Positions 8,280-17,695 are shown, counted from the first letter of the stretch. The stretch is 64,000 nucleotides of DNA from Bdellovibrio sp. NC01 (GCF_006874625.1 NZ_CP030034.1:1736001-1800000); one strand, 5' to 3'. The notes: generated by a model from the sequence alone, not told the origin. A program made the numbers and translations.

Positions 8280-9545
8280 ATGCTAGTTGGGCATCTCTTT
8301 CGTCATTTTATCTTCTCTAAACGTGCAGGAGCGCTGGTAAAGCGTATTGCTTGGCTGTCGATGGGGGCGATCTCTATCAGTGTGACAGCGTTTTTAGTTG
8401 TTCTGTTTGTGATGAATGGGATGAATGCCAGTATTAAATCGCGCATTGTCGGTCTTGAGCCACATATGTACGTGCAAATTCCTACGGCTAAAACAGCGCA
8501 AGCATTAGAGGTTCACCCGAGCTTTCAGCGCTTGAAAGAAGATCCAGGCAACAAAGTTTATGTCTATGAAACCCAAGACATCATCATTCGCAGTCAGGAT
8601 GGACAATTTCGCGGTGGTATTGCGCGAGGTGTGACAAAGCCAAGTCTTGAGCATTTTGTCGAACAACTGCGAAAGCTCGACAGTAAAAAACCTTCGACGC
8701 AAAATCTGAAAGATGAAAGTCCCACTTACTTCTGGGACCCGCAAGAGATTCCAGATGAGGGCGAAGTTGTTCTGGGTGTTGATCTTGCGCAATCGCTGGG
8801 TGTCTTTGAAGGTGATTTCATCACGGTGGTGTCGCCTGCAGGCTTGTTGTTGCCGCCTGGGGAAACTCCAAAATTTGAACGTGTGCGTATCAAGAAGATT
8901 GTGACGACGAGTCTTGCCGATATCGATTCGCAGTATTTGTTCTATCAGCGTGGTAAAGCGCTGAAGCAACTTGATAATGAAGGCTTAAAGAAAATCGGTA
9001 TTGAAGCGTGGCTTTCCGATGAGTCAAAGATCGATAGCGTGAAAGAAGATTTGTTGAAATTCCCAGACGTGCAGGTTGAGACGTGGGAAGATCGCAATGG
9101 CGCTTTGCTTTACGCTTTAAAATTAGAAAAGCTGACAATTGGGTTCTTTTTAGGTCTTGCTGGGATGATTGCGGCAAGCTCCATTCTGACGGTGTTAGCA
9201 CTTTTGCTTTCGCAAAAAAGAAGGGACATCGCGATTCTTCGTGCGATTGGATTGTCGGGTCGTTTGACGGTTCGTACATTCACACAAATCGGTTGTATGT
9301 TGTCGGCGATCGGTGTGCTGACGGGCGTGATTTTAGGAACCGGTATTGGCATTTATATCGAACACAATCCGATTAACTTCTTACCGCAGCAAATTTATTA
9401 CGATGCTTCGATCCCGGCTCTTGTCGACTGGAAATTGGTTGTTGGAACGTTGTTTGTCAGCGCTGGGATTGCGTGGTTGGGATCTTACGTTCCAGCTAGA
9501 ACATCTTCAGAAGTTCAGCCATCAGAAGCTTTGCGCATTAAATAG
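8280..9545 (+). CDS. LolC/LolE-type FtsX-family permease
   Basis: 421-residue ABC permease with one N-terminal transmembrane helix (about 20-45), a large periplasmic domain (about 46-270) and three C-terminal helices carrying the FtsX-like domain, including the coupling segment RRDIAILRAIGLS. This is the architecture of LolC/LolE, which release lipoproteins from the inner membrane to LolA. No LolD ATPase is adjacent; it would have to be encoded elsewhere or shared. It sits 38 nt after the MCE gene in the same direction and is followed by a terminator, so it is probably the last gene of that operon. The MacB-type permease is an alternative but fits the length less well. Confidence 0.8.
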   Translation: MLVGHLFRHFIFSKRAGALVKRIAWLSMGAISISVTAFLVVLFVMNGMNASIKSRIVGLEPHMYVQIPTAKTAQALEVHPSFQRLKEDPGNKVYVYETQDIIIRSQDGQFRGGIARGVTKPSLEHFVEQLRKLDSKKPSTQNLKDESPTYFWDPQEIPDEGEVVLGVDLAQSLGVFEGDFITVVSPAGLLLPPGETPKFERVRIKKIVTTSLADIDSQYLFYQRGKALKQLDNEGLKKIGIEAWLSDESKIDSVKEDLLKFPDVQVETWEDRNGALLYALKLEKLTIGFFLGLAGMIAASSILTVLALLLSQKRRDIAILRAIGLSGRLTVRTFTQIGCMLSAIGVLTGVILGTGIGIYIEHNPINFLPQQIYYDASIPALVDWKLVVGTLFVSAGIAWLGSYVPARTSSEVQPSEALRIK

Positions 9546-9578
9546 TTTTCTAAGGTCAGGCTTTGCTTGAGCAATAAA

Positions 9579-9607
9579 AGAGGGACCTTGCGGTCCCTTT
9601 GCTTTTT
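9579..9607 (+). terminator. Rho-independent terminator between the MCE/Lol operon and dapD
   Basis: AGGGACC/GGTCCCT stem with a TTGC loop and a T-rich tail. An A-run on the other side makes it usable by the convergent dapD operon, whose stop codon abuts it. Confidence 0.85.
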
Positions 9608-10429
9608 TTAAACGCTCACTTGATAGTCACGAAGAGCATCCGTCAAAGATGTCTTCAAGTCTGTTGAAGGTTTGCGTTTGCCGATGATCAATGCGCACGG
9701 CACACCGAATTCGCCGGCTGGGAATTTCTTCATTTGTGTGCCCGGAATCACAACAGAGTTCGCTGGAACACGGCCGCGATATTCAGTGGCTTTGCCTTCA
9801 GAAACGTCGATGATTTTTGTGCTGGCAGTGATCGTGACGCCGGCACCAAGAACCGCACCTTCTTCGATCAGGGCGCCTTCAACCACGATGCAACGGCTGC
9901 CAATGAATGCGTTATCTTCAACGATCACCGGAGAAGCTTGTACGGGCTCTAGAACGCCACCGATACCCACGCCACCAGACAGGTGAACGTTTTTGCCGAT
10001 TTGTGCGCATGAACCCACTGTTGCCCAAGTATCAACCATTGTACCTGCGCCCACATAAGCACCGATGTTGACGTAAGAAGGCATTAAGATCGCGCCTTTT
10101 TCAATGAAGGAACCTTTGCGCGCCAATGCATGAGGCACAACGCGCACGCCGTCTTCTTCGCTCCATTGTTTTACTGGAATTTTATCCCAATAAGTAAAGT
10201 CACCGGCTTGCATCACAGTCATTTGTTGAACGCGGAAATAAAGTAAGATCGCTTTTTTGATCCACTCGTTTGTTTTCCAACCTTCCGAAGTTTTTTCGCA
10301 CACGCGGATTTTGCCCGAGTTCAAACCTTCGATCGTTTCGAAGATGTGTTTCAGATCGTTCGTTGAAAATTCAGAGACAGGTCTGCCACCTTGAACGTCT
10401 TGAAAAAGTTGTGTCACTTCATTTTGCAT
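9608..10429 (-). CDS. dapD: 2,3,4,5-tetrahydropyridine-2,6-dicarboxylate N-succinyltransferase
   Basis: 273 residues, nearly identical in length to E. coli DapD (274). It transfers succinyl from succinyl-CoA to tetrahydrodipicolinate in the lysine/meso-DAP pathway, feeding peptidoglycan. The left-handed beta-helix of hexapeptide repeats runs from about residue 105 to 215 (PSYVNIGAYVGAGTMVD, GIGGVLEP, and similar), with the characteristic MKKFPAGEFG near the C-terminus. AGGAGA precedes the ATG. The preceding gene (MpaA-like amidase) ends 9 nt upstream and lysA is divergent from it, which makes this a DAP cluster. Confidence 0.95.
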   Translation of the reverse strand: MQNEVTQLFQDVQGGRPVSEFSTNDLKHIFETIEGLNSGKIRVCEKTSEGWKTNEWIKKAILLYFRVQQMTVMQAGDFTYWDKIPVKQWSEEDGVRVVPHALARKGSFIEKGAILMPSYVNIGAYVGAGTMVDTWATVGSCAQIGKNVHLSGGVGIGGVLEPVQASPVIVEDNAFIGSRCIVVEGALIEEGAVLGAGVTITASTKIIDVSEGKATEYRGRVPANSVVIPGTQMKKFPAGEFGVPCALIIGKRKPSTDLKTSLTDALRDYQVSV

Positions 10430-10438
10430 AAATATCTC

Positions 10439-11089
10439 CTACTTGTTGTAAACCTTCAAAGCTTCCAAAATCGCTGGCACGTGGATCTTGATGATGTCCT
10501 CTGCGATTTGCCCACGTTGAATTTCGTAAGTCAAAGTCGGGCAGTTGCGCTCTAAACCTGAATAAGTACCTAAGCAACCAGGCGTTGGGTAGCCAATATC
10601 GTCATCAATTTTATAACCCGTATGTTCTGCCAACACTTTTGCGAAAGCGTAGCAATCACCATTCACATTCAATACGGGATTCCACGAATGCAAAGAGCAG
10701 ATCAAAACTGGTTTTTTCTTTTCGATGTATTCCATCAAGCCTTTGTTTTCAGGCTCAGAGGCGGCGAATGGTCCTGGATTATAACGTGGAGTTTTTACTT
10801 CAGGGGACCAGTCTTTTGTTGGCAGGTTGCGATTCAAATCGACACCGTTGCCGTTGCCGCGCGTTTTATAGATCACGCCTTCCAAGTTGAATTGCGGAAC
10901 CAGTGTCAGATTCATTTTGTAAGTGAACGACGTCATGAAATGCTTCAATAATTCTTGTGCGCAGATCACACCTTCGATTTCATCGCCGTGAACGCCGCCA
11001 AGGATCAGAACTTCCGGTCCGCCATTTTCGAATTCGAAGGCAGGAACAGGCATTCCCTTAGAAGTGTAAGTAAAGATCGAAGTTTTCAT
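10439..11089 (-). CDS. M14-family zinc carboxypeptidase, MpaA-like murein peptide amidase
   Basis: 216-residue cytoplasmic M14-type metallopeptidase. Zinc ligands appear as HGDE (GVHGDEIEG, about residues 34-37) and the His of LICSLHSW (about 138). The substrate-binding NRNLP and the general-base Glu in LTYEIQRG (about 197) are also present. The closest functional analogue is MpaA, which removes meso-DAP from murein tripeptide (gamma-D-Glu-DAP bond). Its location between dapD and lysA supports a role in DAP salvage from degraded peptidoglycan, which would suit a predator. Substrate is inferred from family and context only. No signal peptide is seen. Confidence 0.75.
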   Translation of the reverse strand: MKTSIFTYTSKGMPVPAFEFENGGPEVLILGGVHGDEIEGVICAQELLKHFMTSFTYKMNLTLVPQFNLEGVIYKTRGNGNGVDLNRNLPTKDWSPEVKTPRYNPGPFAASEPENKGLMEYIEKKKPVLICSLHSWNPVLNVNGDCYAFAKVLAEHTGYKIDDDIGYPTPGCLGTYSGLERNCPTLTYEIQRGQIAEDIIKIHVPAILEALKVYNK

Positions 11090-11157
11090 GACAAAGGTTC
11101 CTTCTTGAGTAATGATAAGCTGTCTTTGGCTTGACCGACGTAGTTTAAGAGGAATTC

Positions 11158-12333
11158 GTGGAATACATCAATAATGAACTGCATATAGGCCCTAATAAAA
11201 AGAATTTGAAAAGCCTCACAGCAAATTATATGCGGCCTATCTACGTTTATGACTTAGATTTCATTCGTATGCGCTTCAAAGCGATGGCGGCGGCGCTGCA
11301 AAATGTGCGTATTTTCTACGCAATGAAAGCGAACTCAAATCCCGAAGTCTTGGCTTGCCTTAAAGAATGTGGGGCGGGTGCTGACGTTGTGTCTTTAGGT
11401 GAAATCAAGCGCGCTTTAGAAAGCGGATTTACGCCGGCGGATATCGTTTATAGCGGTGTCGGTAAAACTCGCCACGAGATTACTGAGGCATTGAAATTAG
11501 AAATCTATCAAATCAACGTCGAAAGTCTGCCGGAGCTAGAGCGCATTGGTGAAATCGCAAAAGCCATGGGCAAAAAAGCGTCCATTGCTTTGCGTTTAAA
11601 TCCTGACATCGATATCAAAACACACCCTTATATTGCGACGGGTCTTCGTGACAACAAGTTCGGTATGGAATTGTCGCTGATTCCGGAATTGATCGCGTGC
11701 CTTAAAAAATATGCGAGCTCTTTAGAGTTAGTCGGTGTGAGCTTGCACTTGGGTTCGCAGATGCTTGAGTTCGATGGCTATCAAGAGGCTTTAGAGCGTC
11801 TTAAAAATGTTTATCACTCGTTGAAACAGGAATTTTCGACTTTGCGTCGTTTTGATTTCGGTGGTGGCTTAGGCATTATTTACGAGCGTTCTGAATTGGA
11901 TAAAGAACAAAGTCTTTTGCAGGAATACGCAAAGATCACTTTGAATTCTTTAAAAGAATTAAACTGTGAATTGCAGTCAGAACCAGGTCGGTGGTTGCTT
12001 GCTCATGCAGGTGTGCTGATCACTCAAGTACAATATGTGAAAAAGACGTCCGAGAAAACATTCGTAATTGTCGATTCAGGAATGAATCACTTGGTGCGTC
12101 CGTCGCTGTACGAGGCTTATCATACGATTTTACCGCTGGATAAAAAATCGCACGAAGGTGTTTACGATATCGTGGGGCCTATCTGCGAATCTTCAGACTT
12201 CTTTGCTAAAGATCGTAAGCTTCCTGAAGTGAAAGAAGGAGATTTCTTAGCTATTGCGGATGCGGGGGCCTATGGATACTCCATGGCTTCGACCTACAAT
12301 CAGCAAGAACTGCCTTTGGAAATCTGTATTTAA
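11158..12333 (+). CDS. lysA: Diaminopimelate decarboxylase
   Basis: 391-residue fold-III PLP enzyme that decarboxylates meso-DAP to L-lysine. Visible motifs are FYAMKANSNP with the PLP lysine (about residue 64), HLGSQ, the glycine-rich FGGGLGI phosphate-binding loop, EPGRWLLA, and the active-site GPICESSDFFAKD with the catalytic Cys from the partner subunit. The start is GTG at 11158, supported by AGAGGA 5 nt upstream. It is transcribed divergently from the amidase/dapD pair across a 68-nt gap. Confidence 0.95.
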   Translation: MEYINNELHIGPNKKNLKSLTANYMRPIYVYDLDFIRMRFKAMAAALQNVRIFYAMKANSNPEVLACLKECGAGADVVSLGEIKRALESGFTPADIVYSGVGKTRHEITEALKLEIYQINVESLPELERIGEIAKAMGKKASIALRLNPDIDIKTHPYIATGLRDNKFGMELSLIPELIACLKKYASSLELVGVSLHLGSQMLEFDGYQEALERLKNVYHSLKQEFSTLRRFDFGGGLGIIYERSELDKEQSLLQEYAKITLNSLKELNCELQSEPGRWLLAHAGVLITQVQYVKKTSEKTFVIVDSGMNHLVRPSLYEAYHTILPLDKKSHEGVYDIVGPICESSDFFAKDRKLPEVKEGDFLAIADAGAYGYSMASTYNQQELPLEICI

Positions 12334-13143
12334 TTAAACTAAATCAACGACGCGGAATTCGTCAGCTTTCACAGGTTTTAAAATTCTGTGGGCGAGTTCC
12401 GTAAAGTGTGTCGAAGAATCCGTTGTTGAGACCGTTACCATGCGCGGGGCTGGATCTTTGCGGCGTTGCAGACGGCCTGCGATGAAGTCTTCTTCCAACC
12501 AGTCGGCGATAGCTTCACCCGAATCGACAAGTTCAATACTTGAGCCCGTCACACGTGCAATCGAATTTTTCAAAATAGGATAGTGAGTGCAACCCAGAAT
12601 CAATGTGTCGATCTGGTTTTGCATAAGTGTACTTAAGTAACGGAACACGATCAAATTAGTGACCGGATCTGAATCCCAACCTTCTTCAGCCAAAGGCACA
12701 AATAAAGGACAGGCTTGATCGAAGACCTGTGCTTTTGGATTCATGCTGTGAATGCGTTTTGTATAAGCTTGGCTATTGATCGTGGCACGTGTGCCAAGGA
12801 TCCCAATGCGCAGACCACTTGAAACTTCCAAAGCTCTTTGTGAGCCCGGGCCAATGACGTTGTAAACAGGCAAACCTGCAAATTCACTTTCAGGAACTTG
12901 CGTGGAGGCAGAATTACAAGCGATCACGATGGCTTTAACGTCTTGGCGTTTTAAGAATTCGATATTCTGTTCAGAATATTTTCGAATGGTGTGACCTGAT
13001 TTCGAACCATAGGGCAATCGAGCCGTATCCCCCAAGTAAAGAAAACTTTCTTGAGGGAATTGTAAAGCGAGCTCTTTCAATACTGTGAGCCCGCCGATAC
13101 CTGAATCAAAAACACCTATGGGACGTGAATCATGATCTTTCAT
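12334..13143 (-). CDS. murI: Glutamate racemase
   Basis: 269-residue cofactor-independent racemase that makes D-glutamate for peptidoglycan. The N-terminal IGVFDSGIGGLTVL, first catalytic Cys in IACNSAST (about 76) and second in LGCTHYP (about 186) are all present, so the enzyme should be active. It converges head-on with lysA with no gap and no terminator between the stops, and it lies downstream of the IMPDH/GMP reductase-family gene (9-nt gap), so it is probably co-transcribed with it. Confidence 0.95.
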   Translation of the reverse strand: MKDHDSRPIGVFDSGIGGLTVLKELALQFPQESFLYLGDTARLPYGSKSGHTIRKYSEQNIEFLKRQDVKAIVIACNSASTQVPESEFAGLPVYNVIGPGSQRALEVSSGLRIGILGTRATINSQAYTKRIHSMNPKAQVFDQACPLFVPLAEEGWDSDPVTNLIVFRYLSTLMQNQIDTLILGCTHYPILKNSIARVTGSSIELVDSGEAIADWLEEDFIAGRLQRRKDPAPRMVTVSTTDSSTHFTELAHRILKPVKADEFRVVDLV

Positions 13144-13152
13144 AAATCTCTC

Positions 13153-14202
13153 TTAGCTCTTTACTCCGTGAGCGCGAGATTCAGAAATACCATTAGAAGA
13201 CATTTCGATAAAGAGTGCTTTCTCTTTAATTTCAGCAATGCTTGTTGCATTGATGTAGCTCATGCCAGAACGGATGCCGCCAGTGACTTCAAAAATCACG
13301 TCTTTCACGTGACCTTTTACTGCAACTTGCGTTGATTCTCCCTCTGGAGCCATACCTTCTGGAACGCCACCGCGCCAGTTGTCTTGCGCTGCACGTGAAG
13401 CCATACCGCGATATTGCTTTTTACCGTTTTTGATTTCGCCCGGCGTTTCGATTGTGCCGGAAAGCATGCTACCCAACATAACTGTTGAAGCACCTGCCGC
13501 AAAAGCTTTCACCATATCACCTGAAGTACGGATACCACCGTCAGCGATAACAGGTACGCCATAACCGGCTGCAACTTCAGCACACAATGCAATAGCTGTT
13601 AATTGTGGGACACCACAACCTGTGATGATACGAGTTGTACACATCGAGCCAGGACCGATACCAACTTTGATAGCGTCAGCGCCTGATTCAATCAAATCAC
13701 GAGCGGCATCTGGAGTCGCCATGTTGCCCGCAATCAAATCAACTTGTGGGTAGTGATCTTTCAACCACTTCATCGTTTCCATCATTTGCACAGAGTGACC
13801 GTGAGCGATATCAATCGTGATCACATTCACACCTGCATCCACCAACGCTTTTGCGCGAGTTTTAAATTCTTCTCCAACGCCGACGCTGGCAGAAATATTT
13901 TTTACACCAGCTTCTTTCAAGCGGCGTGCTTGCGCTGCTTGATCTTCAATTGAAAGGAAGCGGTGAAGGATACCGATACCACCCAATTGATTCATCGCGA
14001 AGGCCATGTCGTACTCTGTCACCATGTCCATGTTCGCACTGACGATCGGAGTTTCGATGGAAACGTTTTTAGTCAGTTTTGTCGTCAATTGTGGATCACG
14101 ACGAGAACGCACGTCAGAACGCGCTGGCATAATCAAGACGTCATCGAAAGTGAGACCTTTTCCACGGTGCTTAATATCTTTCCAGTTAAACATGAGAGTC
14201 AT
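13153..14202 (-). CDS. IMP dehydrogenase/GMP reductase family enzyme without CBS domains
   Basis: 349-residue TIM-barrel purine enzyme. The catalytic loop GPGSMCTTR carries the nucleophile Cys (about 188), and the NAD-site region GNMATPDAA and phosphate loop [10 protein letters not shown] are intact. The two CBS domains found in most IMPDHs after the second barrel strand are absent; sequence runs straight from [10 protein letters not shown] to ISASVGVG. The C-terminal tail ESRAHGV resembles IMPDH (ESHVHDV). The flap [13 protein letters not shown], however, looks more like GMP reductase and lacks the IMPDH Arg-Tyr pair. Direction of catalysis is therefore undecided. A start a few codons inside (MFNWKD) is also possible. 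Confidence 0.75.
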   Translation of the reverse strand: MTLMFNWKDIKHRGKGLTFDDVLIMPARSDVRSRRDPQLTTKLTKNVSIETPIVSANMDMVTEYDMAFAMNQLGGIGILHRFLSIEDQAAQARRLKEAGVKNISASVGVGEEFKTRAKALVDAGVNVITIDIAHGHSVQMMETMKWLKDHYPQVDLIAGNMATPDAARDLIESGADAIKVGIGPGSMCTTRIITGCGVPQLTAIALCAEVAAGYGVPVIADGGIRTSGDMVKAFAAGASTVMLGSMLSGTIETPGEIKNGKKQYRGMASRAAQDNWRGGVPEGMAPEGESTQVAVKGHVKDVIFEVTGGIRSGMSYINATSIAEIKEKALFIEMSSNGISESRAHGVKS

Positions 14203-14902
14203 GTTTTCTTACCTCGCTTTGAAATACATTAAATAGAAGCTGTGTCGAAACCAAAAGCAAATAGGTATCAAGCAAGCTCAAGGCCAAGCTTGCAATCGGC
14301 GTCTTCCAAATCAAACGATACGAATCAAAGATGCTCGTAAGAATAAGAGGAATGAAAAGATGGAAGATAAATAAAATCGCGATGGCTTTAAACCAATGAC
14401 GACGGAAAACGTGGCTAGAAGCTTTTAAAGCATCGATTTCGCCATTTTCATAACTGACTGAAGATGTGACCACGAACGGAACGAAAATCAGCTCTACGTA
14501 TTTCCAAACTCCTGGAAGAATGAAGAGCAACGACCAACCCAAGATCTTGCCCCACGAGCGCAAGGTTTCAATAAACACTTGATTAAGATAGCGACCAAAA
14601 AAAGTCGTGATATTTTCCCAATGTTGTTGCGCCTTACTCATGGCGTACAAAGCTGTTGTGATTAAAAGAACTGGGAAGATGATGCTGCTGATGATGGAAA
14701 GGAAACCGAAGAAGTAAACTTGATTGATAGCGCCCAGAGGATTCTGCAATGCCTGTTCGACCTGAATATTGAGATATTGATCGATGTTGTTCGACACTAT
14801 CACAAGGACGAAAAGGGGGAGGGCTGCTTTTTTAAATACCTTCAGGTTTTCCGCAAAAAAATTCACGTAAGTAAATAGACCCCAGAAGCCCCGGGTGGTC
14901 AA
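14186..14902 (-). CDS. Integral membrane protein of unknown function
   Basis: 238-residue polytopic membrane protein with about five or six hydrophobic helices (around residues 25-45, 65-90, 118-140, 165-195 and 205-225). The layout resembles proteins with a glycerophosphoryl-diester-phosphodiesterase-type membrane domain, including an amphipathic ENGEIDALKASSHVFRRHW segment between helices. I cannot name a substrate. Its 3' end overlaps the start of the IMPDH/GMPR gene by 17 nt, indicating one transcript. Confidence 0.6.
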   Translation of the reverse strand: MTTRGFWGLFTYVNFFAENLKVFKKAALPLFVLVIVSNNIDQYLNIQVEQALQNPLGAINQVYFFGFLSIISSIIFPVLLITTALYAMSKAQQHWENITTFFGRYLNQVFIETLRSWGKILGWSLLFILPGVWKYVELIFVPFVVTSSVSYENGEIDALKASSHVFRRHWFKAIAILFIFHLFIPLILTSIFDSYRLIWKTPIASLALSLLDTYLLLVSTQLLFNVFQSEVRKHDSHV

Positions 14903-14956
14903 GAAGACACTTGTTAAGAAACAGGTCCCGAAAAAAGACCCATCGCGCGATACTAA

Positions 14957-15847
14957 ATGTCTATGGCATGGAGAATTCTGGTGACCGGCGCAACCGGTTG
15001 TTTAGGCAGAGAAATCGTAAAGCGGCTCCATCAACGTGAGGTCGACTTTGTCGCGGCTTGTCGTCAAGACAGCATCTTCCCGGAAGAGATTCGCAATTTG
15101 ACTGTAAATTATGAATCTCCTGCGGTTTTGGACCAAGCTTTCCGCGAAATAGATCTTTTATTCTTGTTGATCCCGTTTGCTGAAGACATGAAGCAATGGG
15201 CGCGAAATGCCATTCGTGCGGCTCAAAAAGCCGGTGTGAAGTTGATCGTGCGACCTTCTGTTGTGGGCGCCGATATTGAGTCGCCCTATTTATGGTTACG
15301 AACTGAAGGGGAGATTAATAAGCTCTTACAAGAAAGCGGCATTCCTTCGGTGATCGTGAAGGGCACGGGCTTCATGCAAAACTATTCACGCTTGTATGGC
15401 GATGCTTTGAAGCAAGGAAATCTTTTTTTACCAGAAGGCGAAGGCCGGGTCGCATATCTTGATGCGCGCGATCTGGCCGCTGTTTGTGCGGAAATTTTAG
15501 TAAATCCATTTCAACATATTGGCCGAGATTATGAAGTGACGGGGCCTCGCGCGATTTCAAATGCTGAAGCTTTAAGATTATTATCGCTCGCAGCTCGGCG
15601 CAGGATTTCGTACATCCCCGTGACGGAAGAGGCGACACGCAAAGCACTTTCTAAGGCGGGAGCGTCCCGTTGGTGGACGGAGTTTGTATTAAGCCGCCAT
15701 CTTTCAAATCGTGATGGCATCGGCGAACTTGTGACTTCAACCATTGAAGAGATATTAGGACGTCAGCCTTTAACGTTTGAAGAATATTGCGATGAAGTGG
15801 CAGAGGAATTTCAAAGCCCCGCGCAGAATTTGGGACTTCGCTCGTAA
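14957..15847 (+). CDS. NmrA-like NAD(P)-binding Rossmann protein
   Basis: 296-residue atypical short-chain dehydrogenase/NmrA-type protein. The N-terminal VTGATGCLGREIV is the GxxGxxG dinucleotide motif. It is followed by the LLIPFAED segment, DARDLAAVC and VTGPRAISNAEALRLLS, which are common in NmrA/YtfG-like proteins that act as NAD(P)H-dependent quinone reductases or redox sensors. The catalytic Tyr-x-x-x-Lys of classical SDRs is not obvious. Start may be the first or third codon. It is separated from divergent and convergent neighbours, with no operon partner. Confidence 0.8.
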   Translation: MSMAWRILVTGATGCLGREIVKRLHQREVDFVAACRQDSIFPEEIRNLTVNYESPAVLDQAFREIDLLFLLIPFAEDMKQWARNAIRAAQKAGVKLIVRPSVVGADIESPYLWLRTEGEINKLLQESGIPSVIVKGTGFMQNYSRLYGDALKQGNLFLPEGEGRVAYLDARDLAAVCAEILVNPFQHIGRDYEVTGPRAISNAEALRLLSLAARRRISYIPVTEEATRKALSKAGASRWWTEFVLSRHLSNRDGIGELVTSTIEEILGRQPLTFEEYCDEVAEEFQSPAQNLGLRS

Positions 15848-15854
15848 ACGGAAA

Positions 15855-17150
15855 TTAAAAATGATAAAGCTGAAAAACTTCGTGCTCTGTCATGTGAGTT
15901 TTTTGTGACAGTGTCTTGAGTAACTCGAGTCCGGGCTTGATATTATTTTTAGTGAAAAATTCTTCGGTCATATCAAGATAGCTTTGACGAATCGTCAATA
16001 AATCCGGACAAAGCTTTTGTAAAAATAAAGCATCAATCACAGTGTAAGCAAAATGCAAGCGACTGTTGCGAGCTTTTTTCAAACGCTGAAGGATATTCTT
16101 CTTTGATTCTTCAAAGCGAGCATTGCTAATTTGATAAAGGAATTCAATCTGTGCCACATGAGGATCGTGACGACGTTCCTTTACAAAGTGATGAAATACT
16201 CGCGCTTTGCCGAAATGTCTGTGCACTAGATGGCTGCGACCTGCTAATTTGTAAACCACTGCAAGATAGAAGTGTCCGAAACTAACGCCGCGAACCCATC
16301 CCGCTTTTTCCGCGCAACGAAGCATGCGTTGAAACATAATCTTTGCTTTTAAATAATTTCCTAAACGCAAGTGTGTGCAACCAACCTGGAAGTACTGCAA
16401 AGAAATATGCAACATGTTTGGAGCTTCCTCCATTGTATATTCCAAGAGCAGCGCTTGTTTTCCGAATGCTAAAGACGCTTCGTAATGTCCTTCTTGATGT
16501 AGGAACTGCGCTTTGTAGTAGAAGTACCACGCGTGAATGCTCATATCATCGGTGTGGGAAAGAAGTTCTTCTGCACGCAAAAGATGATTTTGTGCTTCTG
16601 CGAAATTTCCGAGGTTGTGCTCGCGTGCGGCTTGCCACTTGTAGATCAATAATTTTTCAACGGGGCGGTTGAGAGCATCAGCAATTTCATCGGCGCGTTT
16701 AAGATACAGGCGACATGCTTTGAATTTACGAAGATAGTAAGAGCAAATTCCAATATGCTTATACAAATCCAAACGTTGTTCAGAAGAAAGAGCTTGCGGA
16801 TTGAACGTTTTTAAAATGTCGAGATAGTTTTCCCAATCGCCATTGGTTCTGACTTTTTTGAAGAACTCGAAGGAGCACAACTGATCTAAAGTTTTGTTTG
16901 TTTTATGATTGGCTATAGGTGTGGCTGACTTTTTAAGTTGCTCTGGATTGACCTCCAAAGCGCCGGCTAATCGTTCTAAGGTTTCGAGTCGAATACGTCG
17001 GACCGACTCATTCAACCATCGCTGCACTGTCTTGGTGGAAATATCTAATTTCTTCGCAAGATCATAACGGGAGAGTCCCCGCGTGCGGAGCAAAGCCCGA
17101 AGTTCATTCGGGTCAATCTCTATTAATTCGCTACTCATATTGGATAGCAT
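15855..17150 (-). CDS. XRE-type HTH regulator with C-terminal TPR array
   Basis: 431 residues. The N-terminal HTH_3 domain (about 12-66) includes SRYDLAKKLDISTKTVQRWL, a standard helix-turn-helix. The rest (about 90-420) is helical and rich in TPR-like pairs such as QRLDLYKHIGICSYYLRKFK and YFQVGCTHLRLGNYLKAKIMF. HTH-plus-TPR proteins often sense peptides or partner proteins (compare the Rgg/PlcR/Rap group), but a ligand is not known here. It lies 2 nt downstream of the KH-domain gene, so the two form one operon. No clear Shine-Dalgarno close to the ATG, consistent with coupling. Confidence 0.8.
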   Translation of the reverse strand: MLSNMSSELIEIDPNELRALLRTRGLSRYDLAKKLDISTKTVQRWLNESVRRIRLETLERLAGALEVNPEQLKKSATPIANHKTNKTLDQLCSFEFFKKVRTNGDWENYLDILKTFNPQALSSEQRLDLYKHIGICSYYLRKFKACRLYLKRADEIADALNRPVEKLLIYKWQAAREHNLGNFAEAQNHLLRAEELLSHTDDMSIHAWYFYYKAQFLHQEGHYEASLAFGKQALLLEYTMEEAPNMLHISLQYFQVGCTHLRLGNYLKAKIMFQRMLRCAEKAGWVRGVSFGHFYLAVVYKLAGRSHLVHRHFGKARVFHHFVKERRHDPHVAQIEFLYQISNARFEESKKNILQRLKKARNSRLHFAYTVIDALFLQKLCPDLLTIRQSYLDMTEEFFTKNNIKPGLELLKTLSQKTHMTEHEVFQLYHF

Positions 17151-17152
17151 AT

Positions 17153-17512
17153 TTATACGTGATCTTCCGGAGCGAAGTAAGGGATTTCGACAATAGATCT
17201 ATATCCATGTCTAGCTGTGATTGCTAAAGCCATGTTACGTACACTAGAAATCATTCTTCCTTTGGAACCTAAGATCTTTGAGAAATTTCGCTTTGTACAT
17301 TCCACACGAAAAACAGTGGTACGTTCGCCGTATTCAATCGCTACGCTGACTTCTTCGGGATGATCGACAATCAGGCGGAGAAACTCTTGAATCATAGTGC
17401 AAGTGAGTTCAGCGACTTCTTCACGTGACATCACCTTTTGTAAACTGCAAGACGAAGGACTTGTGTTTGAATTTCTCACTCTTACCACCAGAGGTTGCTT
17501 TATTGCCGACAA
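17153..17512 (-). CDS. KH-domain RNA-binding protein, KhpA-like
   Basis: 119-residue protein with a type-II-like KH core in its second half: EYGERTTVFRV, then the GxxG loop at GSKG (residues 82-85) and the following helix ISSVRNMALAI. This is the layout of KhpA, a small RNA chaperone of about 76 residues, with roughly 30 extra N-terminal residues here. Starts with TTG, supported by AGGAG 6 nt upstream; an internal ATG (residue 29, MSREEVAEL) is a shorter alternative that would match KhpA length. First gene of a two-gene unit with the HTH-TPR regulator. Confidence 0.75.
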   Translation of the reverse strand: MSAIKQPLVVRVRNSNTSPSSCSLQKVMSREEVAELTCTMIQEFLRLIVDHPEEVSVAIEYGERTTVFRVECTKRNFSKILGSKGRMISSVRNMALAITARHGYRSIVEIPYFAPEDHV

Positions 17513-17695
17513 TCGAAACTCCTAAATAGATTTTTAATTATAATTACGCTTCGGTAATCGACGACTGAAAAGTAGTACGGACATGAAGGAAGTGCCCGTG
17601 TCCTAGATGTCCTCTAATTAGGATTCGAAATAGTTAAGGGTGTCTTAAGAAATTTCAGCCTTGAGTGGAAGTGACGGAGTCCTTAGACTAAAGCG

